Part shown: positions 27,982 through 36,405 of the stretch, piece after piece
Numbering within the stretch: position 1 is the stretch's first letter
How the letters are laid out: every line of letters starts with the position of its first letter
DNA from: Aedoeadaptatus coli
Lineage (GTDB): Bacteria > Bacillota > Clostridia > Tissierellales > Peptoniphilaceae
Assembly (NCBI RefSeq): GCF_900343085.1
Contig: NZ_OPYI01000001.1
Span: forward strand, 124,001 to 188,000
DNA length: 64,000 nucleotides
Direction: 5' to 3'
The notes under the pieces: model-generated
Told to the model about the DNA's origin: nothing
The model's input: the letters and a program-made list of their open reading frames with translations, nothing else
The model's database searches: none
Made by a program: the position numbers and the translations under genes

Positions 27982-28392
27982 ATGACAAAAGAATATTACC
28001 TTTATGTCGGTGGGCAAAAAATCAAAGTAAGCGAGCAGATATACAAAGTCTACTGGCAAGAAAGAGAACATGAAAAATATTTAGAGCAGGTGGACAAGAA
28101 AAACCACTTGCTCTTTTTTTCGTCCCTAAATCATGATGGGAATTTCGAAGATAATTTAGAGGATAAAAACGTTGATGTAGAAAAAGTTGTAGCTACACAA
28201 ATGATGATTGAAGCACTAAAAAGTGCTTTGTCAAAGTTAAATAGGGATGAGCGGGAAATCATAGAAAGATTATATTTCAATGATGAAACACTTCGTGCAG
28301 TAGCAAAGACTAAAAATATCTCACATCCAACTTTAATTAAAAGACGAGATAAAATTTTAGAAAAACTAAAGAAATTTATAGAAGAACTATAA
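27982..28392 (+). CDS. Sigma-70 family-like small protein of clostridial transposons
   Basis: A 136-aa protein. The C-terminal half is a region-4-like helix-turn-helix: ALSKLNRDEREIIERLYF, then TLRAVAKTKNISHPTLIKRRDKILEKL. The N-terminus YYLYVGGQKIKVSEQIYKVYW is typical of small sigma-factor-like proteins encoded on clostridial conjugative and mobilizable elements. Region 2 is missing, so it is unlikely to act as a full sigma factor. RBS TGGAGG is well placed. It stands at the start of the recombination module and may regulate it. Confidence 0.7.
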   Translation: MTKEYYLYVGGQKIKVSEQIYKVYWQEREHEKYLEQVDKKNHLLFFSSLNHDGNFEDNLEDKNVDVEKVVATQMMIEALKSALSKLNRDEREIIERLYFNDETLRAVAKTKNISHPTLIKRRDKILEKLKKFIEEL

Positions 28393-28404
28393 ATTATGGT
28401 TACC

Positions 28405-28460
28405 AAAGAGGGCAAATTTTCCTTTATAAAGTGAAGGGGAATTTTGTCCTCTTTTATATA
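28405..28460 (+). terminator. Terminator after the sigma-70-like gene
   Basis: A long imperfect stem: AAAGAGGGCAAATTTTCC pairs with GGAATTTTGTCCTCTTT, followed by a TTTTATAT tail. Confidence 0.55.
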
Positions 28461-28508
28461 AAAAAAGAAATTAATAGAAATTTGAACCTTGACAACTGAA
28501 TAGACCAA

Positions 28509-28800
28509 GACAGGACATTAACCATTTGTGGAGCTTTATAATTTCTTCGCCATAACTTTTCTGCTGATAAGGATTTCGGTTTAAATAAATACTCTAGTTT
28601 AAAAGAAGGATAAAAGAAAACGAGCGACAAAAAGAAATTATATATTCAGCCTAGGAAACTGATGCATTGAAGCAAATGGGGACAATGATACTTCTACAGT
28701 TGTTGCCGGCTCATCTTGAAAAGGGGCGGTGGTGAAATTCCAATGTCGTGACCTACACGCCTGTTAATGTCAAAAAACTTAAAAAAATTAAAGATAAGGA
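28509..28800 (+). other. Non-coding block with a GC-richer core before the recombinase module
   Basis: About 290 bases without a convincing gene. The core (about 28650-28775) is much richer in G and C than its surroundings, with self-complementary stretches such as GGGGACAATG...CAGTTGTTGCC and GGCTCATCTTG...GGGGCGG, ending at CACGCCTGTTAATGTC. This suggests a structured RNA or the recombination/regulatory site of the element rather than random spacer. I cannot name a family. Confidence 0.4.
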
Positions 28801-28809
28801 GAAGATATT

Positions 28810-28977
28810 ATGTGTGATGAACATAATATAAATACAGAAATGAAAACAGATAAAAAAGATAAACAGATGCTAAATCAAATTGATGGTTGGAATATAGAAG
28901 TTAAATTTAATGAAAATGGATTTAGCTTAGAAAATTTAGTAGAGGAATACATCAAAGAAAAATTTTCTGTCTATTAG
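28810..28977 (+). CDS. TnpW-like small transposon protein
   Basis: A 55-aa ORF preceded by AAGGAG. The centre, NQIDGWNIEVKFNENGFSLENLVEEYIKEK, has the pattern of the short TnpW family of Tn4451-type elements (a strand with V-x-F/H, then an acidic helix). The family's role is not known to me beyond association with serine-recombinase transposons. It sits about 100 bases before the first recombinase, which supports the call. Confidence 0.55.
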   Translation: MCDEHNINTEMKTDKKDKQMLNQIDGWNIEVKFNENGFSLENLVEEYIKEKFSVY

Positions 28978-29075
28978 GGGCTGACAAAAAATATAAGGAG
29001 CGTTATAATATTTTCGTGGAAGCCTAACCTTGGTTTGATTTATTGTATGTAAATCGAATTAAAGGAGGCTTTTTT

Positions 29076-30794
29076 ATGTTTAAAAACAATTTACCAAAAG
29101 AAAATTTGGCAGTTATGTATTTAAGATTATCAAAAGAAGATGGTGAAAAAACAGAAAGTAACTCTATATCCAATCAAAGAGAAATTATAAACTCTTATGC
29201 AAGAAGAAATCAAATTCCAATAGTCAAAGAGTATGTAGATGATGGATATTCAGGTGCAAATTTTGATCGTCCCAATTTTAAAGAAATGATAAAGGCTGCC
29301 TATGATAGAAAGTTCAATACAATTATTGTAAAGGACTTATCGAGATTCGGAAGAGATTATATAGAAGCTGGAAAATATATTCAAAGAATATTTCCGGAAA
29401 ACGGTATAAGATTTATATCAGTAAATGACAATTACGATAGTAAAAGTGCAGATATAAACGATACACATCTTATACTTCCTATAAAAAACTTCATCAATGA
29501 TAGTTATTGCCGAGATATTTCCAATAAGGTAAAAAGCTCTCAAAAGATAAAAAGAGAAAAAGGAGACTTTATCAGTGCTTTTGCACCTTATGGATATAAA
29601 AAGTCTGAGGAGAATAAAAACAAGTTAGTGATTGATAAAGAGATATCGGATATTATCAAAAATATATTTGATATGAAACTCTTGGGATATTCCTCAAAGG
29701 CAATTGCAGATGAACTAAATCATTTAGGAGTTTTAACTCCAAGAAAATATAAAGAAAGTCAAGGATTTAAGTGTAATGGATTTCAAAATACAAAAGGTGG
29801 AACTTGGTCAGCAAAGACAGTAAATAGAATTATAGAAAATGAAGTATATATTGGAAATACTTTACAAGGAAAGAGTGTTACTTTAAGTTATAAAAATAAA
29901 AAGCAGATAGAAAAAGAGAAAGAAGAATGGATAAGAGTAGAAAATACCCATGAAGCAATTATAAGTAAAGAAGTTTTTACTATTGCAAATACTATGTTAA
30001 AAAGGGATTTGAATAACTCTCGTGGAAAGGACAAAATTGATATTTTTATAGGAATGCTTTTTTGTAAAGAATGTGGAAGTTCTTTGATTAGAAGGACTGT
30101 AAAGTATAAAGAAAGAGAAGAGATTTTCTATATTTGTTCAAAGTACAACAAGGAAAAATCTTGCACAAGACACAGCATAAAAGAAGAAACCTTGATAAAA
30201 GCAGTATCTAAAATAATGAAGTCCTACATTGAATTTAATGAAAATCTATATTCTAAAGTTCAGCGTATAGATATAAATAAAAATTTGAAAGACAATCAAA
30301 TTCCTATACTAAAACGAGAAAAAGCAATGACAGAAGAACTCTTATCTTCCCTATACCTTGACCTAAAAGAAGATGTTATTAGTAAAGAAGAATATCAACT
30401 TTTTAGAAAAAACTATACAGAGAAACTGACTAAATTAGATGAAAGTATCGAGTATAGATTGAAAAAACAGGAATATACTAAGGAGAAGATTGACAAAAAT
30501 AAGAGTTGGATCATCGACATTAACAAGTATAAAAATTTATCGGAAATAGATAGATTGTCTGTTGTGATGCTTATTGATAAAATTTTTATTTCTGAAGATA
30601 AGACGATAGATGTTAGGTTTAATCATACCGAAGAATTGTCATTACTTGAAGAAATGACAAAAACGGATAAGCCTGACATTAAATCCAACACCAAAAGAAA
30701 GAAAAGTATTGATATAAGCAGGAAGTCAAAAACTATACCTACTGTTATGAATAAAAGTCTTGTAAGCGCTGAAAGTGAGGTATGCTATGGCTAG
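29076..30794 (+). CDS. Large serine recombinase 1
   Basis: A 572-aa large serine recombinase. The N-terminal catalytic domain has YLRLSKEDGEKTESNSISNQ with the nucleophilic serine in LRLS, and IIVKDLSRFGRDYIEAG. It is followed by a recombinase domain (FAPYGYKKSEENKNKLVID), a zinc ribbon (CKECGSSLIRR, then YICSKYNKEKSC) and a coiled-coil segment. I choose the ATG at 29076, with AAAGGAGG 7 bases upstream. The third domain set is the kind that integrates and excises conjugative or mobilizable elements without host factors. It heads a set of three overlapping genes. Confidence 0.88.
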   Translation: MFKNNLPKENLAVMYLRLSKEDGEKTESNSISNQREIINSYARRNQIPIVKEYVDDGYSGANFDRPNFKEMIKAAYDRKFNTIIVKDLSRFGRDYIEAGKYIQRIFPENGIRFISVNDNYDSKSADINDTHLILPIKNFINDSYCRDISNKVKSSQKIKREKGDFISAFAPYGYKKSEENKNKLVIDKEISDIIKNIFDMKLLGYSSKAIADELNHLGVLTPRKYKESQGFKCNGFQNTKGGTWSAKTVNRIIENEVYIGNTLQGKSVTLSYKNKKQIEKEKEEWIRVENTHEAIISKEVFTIANTMLKRDLNNSRGKDKIDIFIGMLFCKECGSSLIRRTVKYKEREEIFYICSKYNKEKSCTRHSIKEETLIKAVSKIMKSYIEFNENLYSKVQRIDINKNLKDNQIPILKREKAMTEELLSSLYLDLKEDVISKEEYQLFRKNYTEKLTKLDESIEYRLKKQEYTKEKIDKNKSWIIDINKYKNLSEIDRLSVVMLIDKIFISEDKTIDVRFNHTEELSLLEEMTKTDKPDIKSNTKRKKSIDISRKSKTIPTVMNKSLVSAESEVCYG

Positions 30795-32532
30795 AACAAA
30801 AAATAGGCATATATCACAATCAGAAACAGAAGTTGGAAAAGTGATTGAAAAAATATACATTGCCGGTATTTATGCTAGATTATCACAGGAAAGAAAGGAA
30901 GCTTACAGGGATAAAAGTAATTCACTTGAAATGCAGGAAGAACTTTGTATAAATGCTGCAAAAGAAAAAGATATAAAGATTTTAAGAGTATACAAGGACT
31001 ATGAATATTCTGGAACAAATTTTAAAAGACCTGCATTTATTGAAATGATGGAAGATATCCGAACAGGCAGGATAAATTGTATCATAGTAAAAGATATGTC
31101 AAGGTTTGGTAGAGAGTATTTAGAAATCGCAAACTATATCGAAAAAGTATTTCCATTTTTGGGAGTTCGATTTATTTCCGTAAATGATAATCTGGATACT
31201 AAAGACGGTATAAAATCAGATCAGAGTTATGAAATAGCAATAAAAAATATCTTCAATGATTTATACGCAAAAGATATTTCAAAGAAAATAAAAGCCTCTA
31301 AAGAAATAAAAATGAAACAAGGGTCTTTTATAGGAGCAATGGCTCCGTATGGCTATAAGGTTGATAAAATTGATGGTAAAAGAGTTCTGGTGATGGACGA
31401 ACAGGCAGCAGATGTAGTAAGACTTATCTTTTATATGGCAAGTCAAAGAAAATCCAATATGCAAATAGCAAGAGAATTGACTAAAAAATATACGACACCT
31501 GATGAATATAAGAGAACAGGTAAAATTTTTAAGGATAAAGAAGATACAAAACAATGGGATATTTCTCATATATCAAAAATGCTTTCTGATGAAGTATATA
31601 TCGGGAATTTGATTCAAAGAGTATACTCAAATAGACATGATCCAAGTAGGAAAAGTAAGTTTCGTGATAAAGAAGAGTGGATTATAACAGAGAACACCCA
31701 CGAAGGTTTGATAGACAAAACTACATTTGAAAATATCAGAGAGATAAAGGAGAAAAAACAAAACTATCTACCTTACCATTCACTGAAAAACATAATAAAA
31801 GACGGAAAAGAAAATGTTGGAGTAAAAATTCAAAGAGATTATAAAAAAGAAGGAAAGTATGACGACCTCATACAGTGCAGTGTTTGTGGCAGATATTTGA
31901 AAAAACGATATGGACCACGAGGACTGAAATATCATGATGAGATTTGCTATTGCTATTATTGTAAAGGTGGAGACAGATTAAACTTAGAAAAATCTCATGT
32001 AAGAATATACGAAACAGACTTAGATAAGATTTTAATGGATACTTTAAAACGAATTTTTTCAAATGTTTATCAAGAGGATAAAAGACACCACCTTAAAACC
32101 TATCTGAATAGTGTGAGTGCTGAAAAGCTAAATCAAGTTTCTTTAAAAATAGATACAGATAATAAAAAGATAGATTCTCTTAGAGTTAAATTACAAGCAC
32201 ATTATGAAAGCTATGTTAAGGGAGAGATTCTTTTAAGTGAATTTAAAGCAGAAAGTAAGCAGGTAGATAGACAAATAAAAACGATAAAAAATGAAATAAA
32301 AGTTTTGGAGGAGAATAAAAGAAATATAAAGAAAAGGAAAAGGGAACTTAAAAAATTCATAGAAGCTCTCTTTTGCTGCTTAGATGCTGATAAGAGTATA
32401 GAAGTGGATAAAGGATTGGTTGATACTCTCATTAACCATATAGAAATTTCACATAATAAGAAAGTAACCATAAATTTTAAGTTTAATCTTGATAAAGATA
32501 TAAAAGAGAAGTTGGAGGTAGAGTATGAATAA
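30787..32532 (+). CDS. Large serine recombinase 2
   Basis: A 581-aa large serine recombinase with GIYARLSQERKE (catalytic Ser), IIVKDMSRFGREYLEIANYI, a recombinase domain (MAPYGYKVDKIDGKRVLVMD) and a zinc ribbon (CSVCGRYLKKR, then CYCYYCKGG). The ATG at 30787 is preferred; the GTGAGG upstream at 30775 serves as its RBS and lies inside the end of recombinase 1, so the genes overlap by 8 bp and are probably coupled. It overlaps recombinase 3 by 8 bp as well. Confidence 0.86.
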   Translation: MARTKNRHISQSETEVGKVIEKIYIAGIYARLSQERKEAYRDKSNSLEMQEELCINAAKEKDIKILRVYKDYEYSGTNFKRPAFIEMMEDIRTGRINCIIVKDMSRFGREYLEIANYIEKVFPFLGVRFISVNDNLDTKDGIKSDQSYEIAIKNIFNDLYAKDISKKIKASKEIKMKQGSFIGAMAPYGYKVDKIDGKRVLVMDEQAADVVRLIFYMASQRKSNMQIARELTKKYTTPDEYKRTGKIFKDKEDTKQWDISHISKMLSDEVYIGNLIQRVYSNRHDPSRKSKFRDKEEWIITENTHEGLIDKTTFENIREIKEKKQNYLPYHSLKNIIKDGKENVGVKIQRDYKKEGKYDDLIQCSVCGRYLKKRYGPRGLKYHDEICYCYYCKGGDRLNLEKSHVRIYETDLDKILMDTLKRIFSNVYQEDKRHHLKTYLNSVSAEKLNQVSLKIDTDNKKIDSLRVKLQAHYESYVKGEILLSEFKAESKQVDRQIKTIKNEIKVLEENKRNIKKRKRELKKFIEALFCCLDADKSIEVDKGLVDTLINHIEISHNKKVTINFKFNLDKDIKEKLEVEYE

Positions 32533-34045
32533 TGTGGCTATTTATCTAAGACTCTCAGACGAAGATTATAACAAAATGGATGAAAGTATAAGCATAGTAA
32601 ATCAGAGAGATTATATAAGAAATTATATTGAAAATGAATCATCTTTAAAGAGTTGTGAAATAAAGGAATATGTAGATGATGGGTATTCGGGAACGAATAC
32701 AAACAGACCTGCATTTTTAAGACTTATTGATGATGTAAAAGAAGGAAGAGTAAAGACTATCATAGTAAAGGATATGTCGAGGTTTTCAAGAGATTATATC
32801 TTGCTTGGGGATTATTTGAGCAATATATTTCCATTTTTAAAAATACGATTTATAGCTATCAATGATTGTTATGATTCCATAAACGAAAATGGAAATGGCT
32901 TAGATATGGATATGCAGTTTAAGACCTTGTATTATGATTTATTCAGTAAAGAATTATCTGAGAAGGTAAGCAATTCTTTAAAACAAATTAAATCACAGGG
33001 GAAGAATACAAACTGGGCAGCACCTTTTGGATACATCAAAGATCCAAATAATAAATATCATATCATCATTGATAAAAAGACAGCATTTATAGTAAAAGAA
33101 GCATTTGATTTAATTTTAAGAGGGTATTCTTGTACTAAAATTGCTAATATTTTTAATGAAAAAGGCTATATAACTCGCTCTGAGCGAAAAGAAGAACTGA
33201 AACTTTCTGATTATACTGGAAATTTAATTACAGGAAGTAGAGTAAAGAAAAGAGTTTGGACAAGTGTTTGCATATCACAAATTACAAGAAATGAATTATA
33301 TACAGGAGATTATGTATATAACAAGTATAAAGAAACAAGAATTGGTAGGCGAAAAAAGATATTACTTCCTGAAGAAGAGTGGAAAGTAATCCATAATACT
33401 CATGAAGCAATTATTTCAAGAGAGGTCTTTGATGAGGTTAAGTCAATAAAAGAAAAAAGGAAATTTTATGTTTATACAGGAAAGAAAAATCGCTCTATTT
33501 TTTCTGGTAAGATATTTTGTAAAGAATGTGGTAGACCTATGAGTTTTCGATGTGACAGTAGACAAAAGAAGAATTCTGATAAAATATACAAGTATAAAAG
33601 TTATTATTGTAATTTATGTAAAGCTGAGAAAAAACCAAACAATATCAAAGAGAAAGATATTATTGAACTTATAAAACCTAAATTAAAAGATTTTAAGATT
33701 CAAAACACATTAAATAAAGAGAAAGTTATAGAACACAAAAATGTAAAAGAAGAGATTCTAAAGGAAATATCCATATTAAACAGCAATTTACAAATCATCT
33801 ATGAAAACTATAAAAAGAAAAATATTTCAAAAGAGGACTATTTAAAGAAAAAAACTTTTATCCAAGATAAAAAGATATTATTGGAGAGTAAATTGGAAAA
33901 ATTGAAGTCAGAGAAGATTGATCCAAGGAAAGAAACGGATATTACAGTCTTAGACGAAGAAAGTTTATTGAAGGCTTATTTAGACAATAAAATTGATAAG
34001 ATAATTGTATCAAGAAGTGGAGAAATAGAAATTGTAGAAAAATAG
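32525..34045 (+). CDS. Large serine recombinase 3
   Basis: A 506-aa large serine recombinase: AIYLRLSDEDYNKMDESISI (catalytic Ser), IIVKDMSRFSRDYILLGDYL, recombinase domain (WAAPFGYIKDPNNKYHIIID), zinc ribbon (CKECGRPMSFRC, then YYCNLCKAEKK) and a coiled coil. GGAGG precedes the ATG. Triplets of serine recombinases are known from some streptococcal and clostridial integrative elements, where they act together at one attachment site. The genes stand near one end of the AT-rich island, as expected for an integration module. Confidence 0.86.
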   Translation: MNNVAIYLRLSDEDYNKMDESISIVNQRDYIRNYIENESSLKSCEIKEYVDDGYSGTNTNRPAFLRLIDDVKEGRVKTIIVKDMSRFSRDYILLGDYLSNIFPFLKIRFIAINDCYDSINENGNGLDMDMQFKTLYYDLFSKELSEKVSNSLKQIKSQGKNTNWAAPFGYIKDPNNKYHIIIDKKTAFIVKEAFDLILRGYSCTKIANIFNEKGYITRSERKEELKLSDYTGNLITGSRVKKRVWTSVCISQITRNELYTGDYVYNKYKETRIGRRKKILLPEEEWKVIHNTHEAIISREVFDEVKSIKEKRKFYVYTGKKNRSIFSGKIFCKECGRPMSFRCDSRQKKNSDKIYKYKSYYCNLCKAEKKPNNIKEKDIIELIKPKLKDFKIQNTLNKEKVIEHKNVKEEILKEISILNSNLQIIYENYKKKNISKEDYLKKKTFIQDKKILLESKLEKLKSEKIDPRKETDITVLDEESLLKAYLDNKIDKIIVSRSGEIEIVEK

Positions 34046-34234
34046 ATGAATAGCATTAAAAGTAACTCATAATCTCGCCAACTTTAATTTTAATACGCCA
34101 AAATGAAAATAATGACGAGAAAATTCGAGAAAATAAATAGTACTGTTTATTATGAGACGATAGGGTAAATATTTAGGAACAAACAAAAAAATGATATAAT
34201 TATAGTTAAAATGAGATATTGTGAGGTGATTTTT

Positions 34235-35038
34235 GTGTCTAAAATAAATGTAGAAGGATCAGAAATTAGCATTATTGCCATAGATAATAGAGATTATATT
34301 TCTTTAACCGATATGGTTAGAAATGTTGAAAATGGTGTGGCACTGATAGAAAAATGGCTAAGGAATAAAAATACAATTGAATTTTTAGGAATATGGGAAG
34401 AAATGTATAATGCGAATTTTAATTCCACCGAATTCGAGGGAATTAAAAATGAAGCAGGTTTTAATCGTTTTATTTTATCGGTTAAACAATGGGTCAACAA
34501 GACGAATTCTATCGGAATTATTGCCAAAGCAGGAAGATATGGTGGAACATATGCACATAAAGACATAGCTTTTGAATTTGCGTCTTGGGTATCACCTTAT
34601 TTTAAGCTCTATCTTATTAAAGAGTTTGAGCGCTTAAAAGAAGAAGAACAAAAACAATTAGGGTGGGATATCAAGAGGAATTTAGCTAAAATAAATTACA
34701 AAATTCATACAGATGCAATTAAGAATAAACTTGTCCCTGAAAAATTATCAAAGGAAAGAATAAACTATATCTATGCAAGTGAAGCAGATATATTAAATGT
34801 AGCTTTGTTTGGAATGACAGCAAAAGAATGGCGTGAAAGTAATTCGGAGTTAAAAGGAAATATGAGAGACTATGCTGATATATCACAATTAGTGTGTTTA
34901 TCAAATCTTGAGAACTTAAATGCTGTTTTTATAAATGAGGGAATGGATGCAACTGAAAGGATAGAAAAATTAAATGCAATTGCTATTGAACAAATGAGGA
35001 TTCTAACAGAAAGTGAACGTATAAAAAAGTTAAAATAA
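34235..35038 (+). CDS. KilA-N domain protein
   Basis: A 267-aa protein with a KilA-N domain in residues 20-150: DYISLTDMVR, EKWLRNKNTIEFLGIWE, then AGRYGGTYAHKDIAFEFASWV, which ends the domain. The domain is a DNA-binding module found in phage and mobile-element regulators. I choose the GTG at 34235, because GTGAGGTGAT lies just upstream; an in-frame ATG at 34211 has no RBS. A TATAAT-like box at 34193-34198 may be its own promoter. It lies between the recombinases and the ATPase remnant, so it is probably inside the right end of the integrated element. Confidence 0.72.
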   Translation: MSKINVEGSEISIIAIDNRDYISLTDMVRNVENGVALIEKWLRNKNTIEFLGIWEEMYNANFNSTEFEGIKNEAGFNRFILSVKQWVNKTNSIGIIAKAGRYGGTYAHKDIAFEFASWVSPYFKLYLIKEFERLKEEEQKQLGWDIKRNLAKINYKIHTDAIKNKLVPEKLSKERINYIYASEADILNVALFGMTAKEWRESNSELKGNMRDYADISQLVCLSNLENLNAVFINEGMDATERIEKLNAIAIEQMRILTESERIKKLK

Positions 35039-35053
35039 AAGTTTTGTTTATAA

Positions 35054-35084
35054 ATTAGGCGATAGAAATATCGTCTAATTTTAT
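35054..35084 (+). terminator. Terminator after the KilA-N gene
   Basis: ATTAGGCGATA pairs with TATCGTCTAAT around a GAAA loop, followed by TTTTAT. Confidence 0.65.
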
Positions 35085-35107
35085 GTAACAATTGCTTGAC
35101 ATTGTAG

Positions 35108-35590
35108 GGGAAGTCTACATTAGCAAAAATCATATGTGGCTTATACAAAGAAAATAAAGGGAAAATTTTAAGAGATGGTGAGAATTTAAATATAAAAAGT
35201 AGGCTAAATGAGAGCCTGCTTATTATGCAAGAAGTGAACTATCAGTTATTCACAGACAGCGTTAAAGATGAAATAGTATTAACATCAAATATTAAAGATG
35301 ATTATGTTTTAGATACTTGGCTAAAAGACATGGAGTTAAAAAACATTGGTGATAGAAATCCTCACACCTTGTCAGGAGGACAAAAACAGAGAGTGATTAT
35401 TTTATCCGCTTTACTATCCGACAAGAAAATCCTATTTTTCGATGAGCCAACCAGTGGATTGGACTACAGAAATATGAAAATAGTAGCTAAAAACATAAAG
35501 AAAGTTAAGGAAAAAGACAAGCTGATTTTAATAATATCCCATGATGTTGAGTTTTTTGAGTCAGTCTGCGATAGGGTTGTAAAGTTTTAG
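35108..35590 (+). pseudogene. ECF ATPase remnant beginning at the P-loop GKST
   Basis: The open frame starts right after a TAG at 35105 with GKSTLAKIICGLY, the last part of a Walker A motif, and continues as a good ATPase second domain: LSGGQKQRVI, ILFFDEPTSGLDYRNM and an H-loop in IISHDVEFFE. The first part of the gene is gone. A start at ATG 35225 is possible but would make no working ATPase. The cut lies inside the P-loop codons, which suggests that an element joined or inserted exactly there. Base composition is AT-rich like the island, not like the chromosome on the right. Confidence 0.78.
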
Positions 35591-35599
35591 AACAATAAT

Positions 35600-35803
35600 G
35601 TAACTTTTCCGTGAGCAGGAGCACGTGTTTTTATCGCATCGGGCATCTTGAAGCAATTGCACCCCTTGAATGTGGAAGGTACTACAATGGGGACATAGCC
35701 GCTCGTGAATGGCACACATTATTATTATAAAACGTTTTTTTGTAGCACCGGTTACCTCGACATCTTGGATTCCTAAAAGTAATGTGGTAATATTGTTTTG
35801 CAC
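35600..35803 (-). pseudogene. ISL3-family transposase N-terminal remnant
   Basis: On the minus strand, AGGAGGG and a GTG at 35803 begin a frame reading QNNITTLLLGIQDVEVTG, followed by LCPHCSTFHIQG with the zinc-ribbon cysteines of ISL3-type transposase N-termini. The sequence drifts from the family (RKSY and stop near 35561) and the catalytic part is absent. It is a relic of an insertion sequence at the edge of the AT-rich island. I could not identify its terminal repeats. Confidence 0.55.
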
Positions 35804-35876
35804 TTGTTTGCCCTCCTTTATTATTTTGTGGTGATTTAATTTTAGGTGATAGGGAAAACAAGTGCTATCTTTTTGC

Positions 35877-35917
35877 ACAAAAATATCCATTGAGGAGCTT
35901 ACTCCCCAATGGATATT
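35877..35917 (-). terminator. Second terminator downstream of SRP RNA
   Basis: An 11-bp perfect stem AATATCCATTG / CAATGGATATT (35882-35892 and 35907-35917) extended by GGAG/CTCC. On the minus strand it is followed by TTTTT. It backs up the first SRP RNA terminator. Confidence 0.6.
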
Positions 35918-35927
35918 ATAGAGCCCA

Positions 35928-35953
35928 AAGAAAAAGCGGTTCCGAAGAACCGC
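35928..35953 (-). terminator. Intrinsic terminator of the SRP RNA gene
   Basis: On the minus strand GCGGTTC TTCG GAACCGC is followed by TTTTTCTTT, a UUCG-loop terminator directly after the SRP RNA 3' end. Confidence 0.85.
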
Positions 35954-35965
35954 AATTTTATATGT

Positions 35966-36234
35966 AGCCATGCACCCGACTTTGCACAAGTCTTCCACGC
36001 GTTACCGAGAGAGTTAACTCAGAGCAGGCGAATCTACGTCACATAAGCGGACTTACTTAGTGCTGCTTCCGTCAAGACCTGACACGGTTCGCAAGGGCTT
36101 ATTGCGTAGGACCCACTCCTCAACATCACTTTTCTCGGGCAGGCCGCAAAAGAAATGCGCTGGATCGGGAATTCAATCTTGTTGTAGCGGATTACAAGTT
36201 ACAGGGTGCCGCTAATTCCCCATCTAGCATGGCA
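35966..36234 (-). ncRNA. ffs: Signal recognition particle RNA, large bacterial type
   Basis: The minus strand reads GCAATAAGCCCTTGCGAACC, then TGTCAGGTCTTGACGGAAGC and AGCA, the conserved Ffh-binding helix 8 loop. The 5' part GCTAGATGGGGAATTAGCGG matches the Alu domain of the long (about 270 nt) Firmicutes SRP RNA, and the 3' part GGTGCATGGC pairs with the 5' end GCCATGC. Ends are estimated from this pairing. The RNA guides membrane-protein ribosomes to the translocon. It is followed by two terminators. Confidence 0.93.
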
Positions 36235-36243
36235 AACTTTTCC

Positions 36244-36335
36244 TGGCGGAGAGAGGGGGATTCGAACCCCCGATACGCTATTAACGTATACCCGCTTTCC
36301 AGGCGAGCGCCTTAAACCAACTCAACCATCTCTCC
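36244..36335 (-). tRNA. tRNA-Ser (anticodon GGA)
   Basis: A 92-nt minus-strand gene with a 7-bp acceptor stem GGAGAGA/TCTCTCC, discriminator G and encoded CCA. The anticodon loop is CTGGAAA (anticodon GGA, reading UCU/UCC), with the long variable arm of serine tRNAs and T-loop GGTTCGAATCC. It lies 9 bases upstream of the SRP RNA, probably in the same transcript. Confidence 0.97.
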
Positions 36336-36405
36336 ATTGGATTACAGTATATGATTATACGGGCGAATCGGTTTTTTGTCAAGGGGAAGTTTTTAATTTG
36401 TAAAA

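Noticed and set aside
35225-35590. A functional small ABC protein from ATG 35225
   Set aside because: It lacks the P-loop, and the homologous frame continues upstream to GKST, so it is a truncated ATPase.
36244-36335. tRNA-Ser as the attachment site of the island
   Set aside because: Its 3' end faces the SRP RNA gene, no copy of the tRNA end is visible at the island border, and serine recombinases do not usually use tRNA genes.
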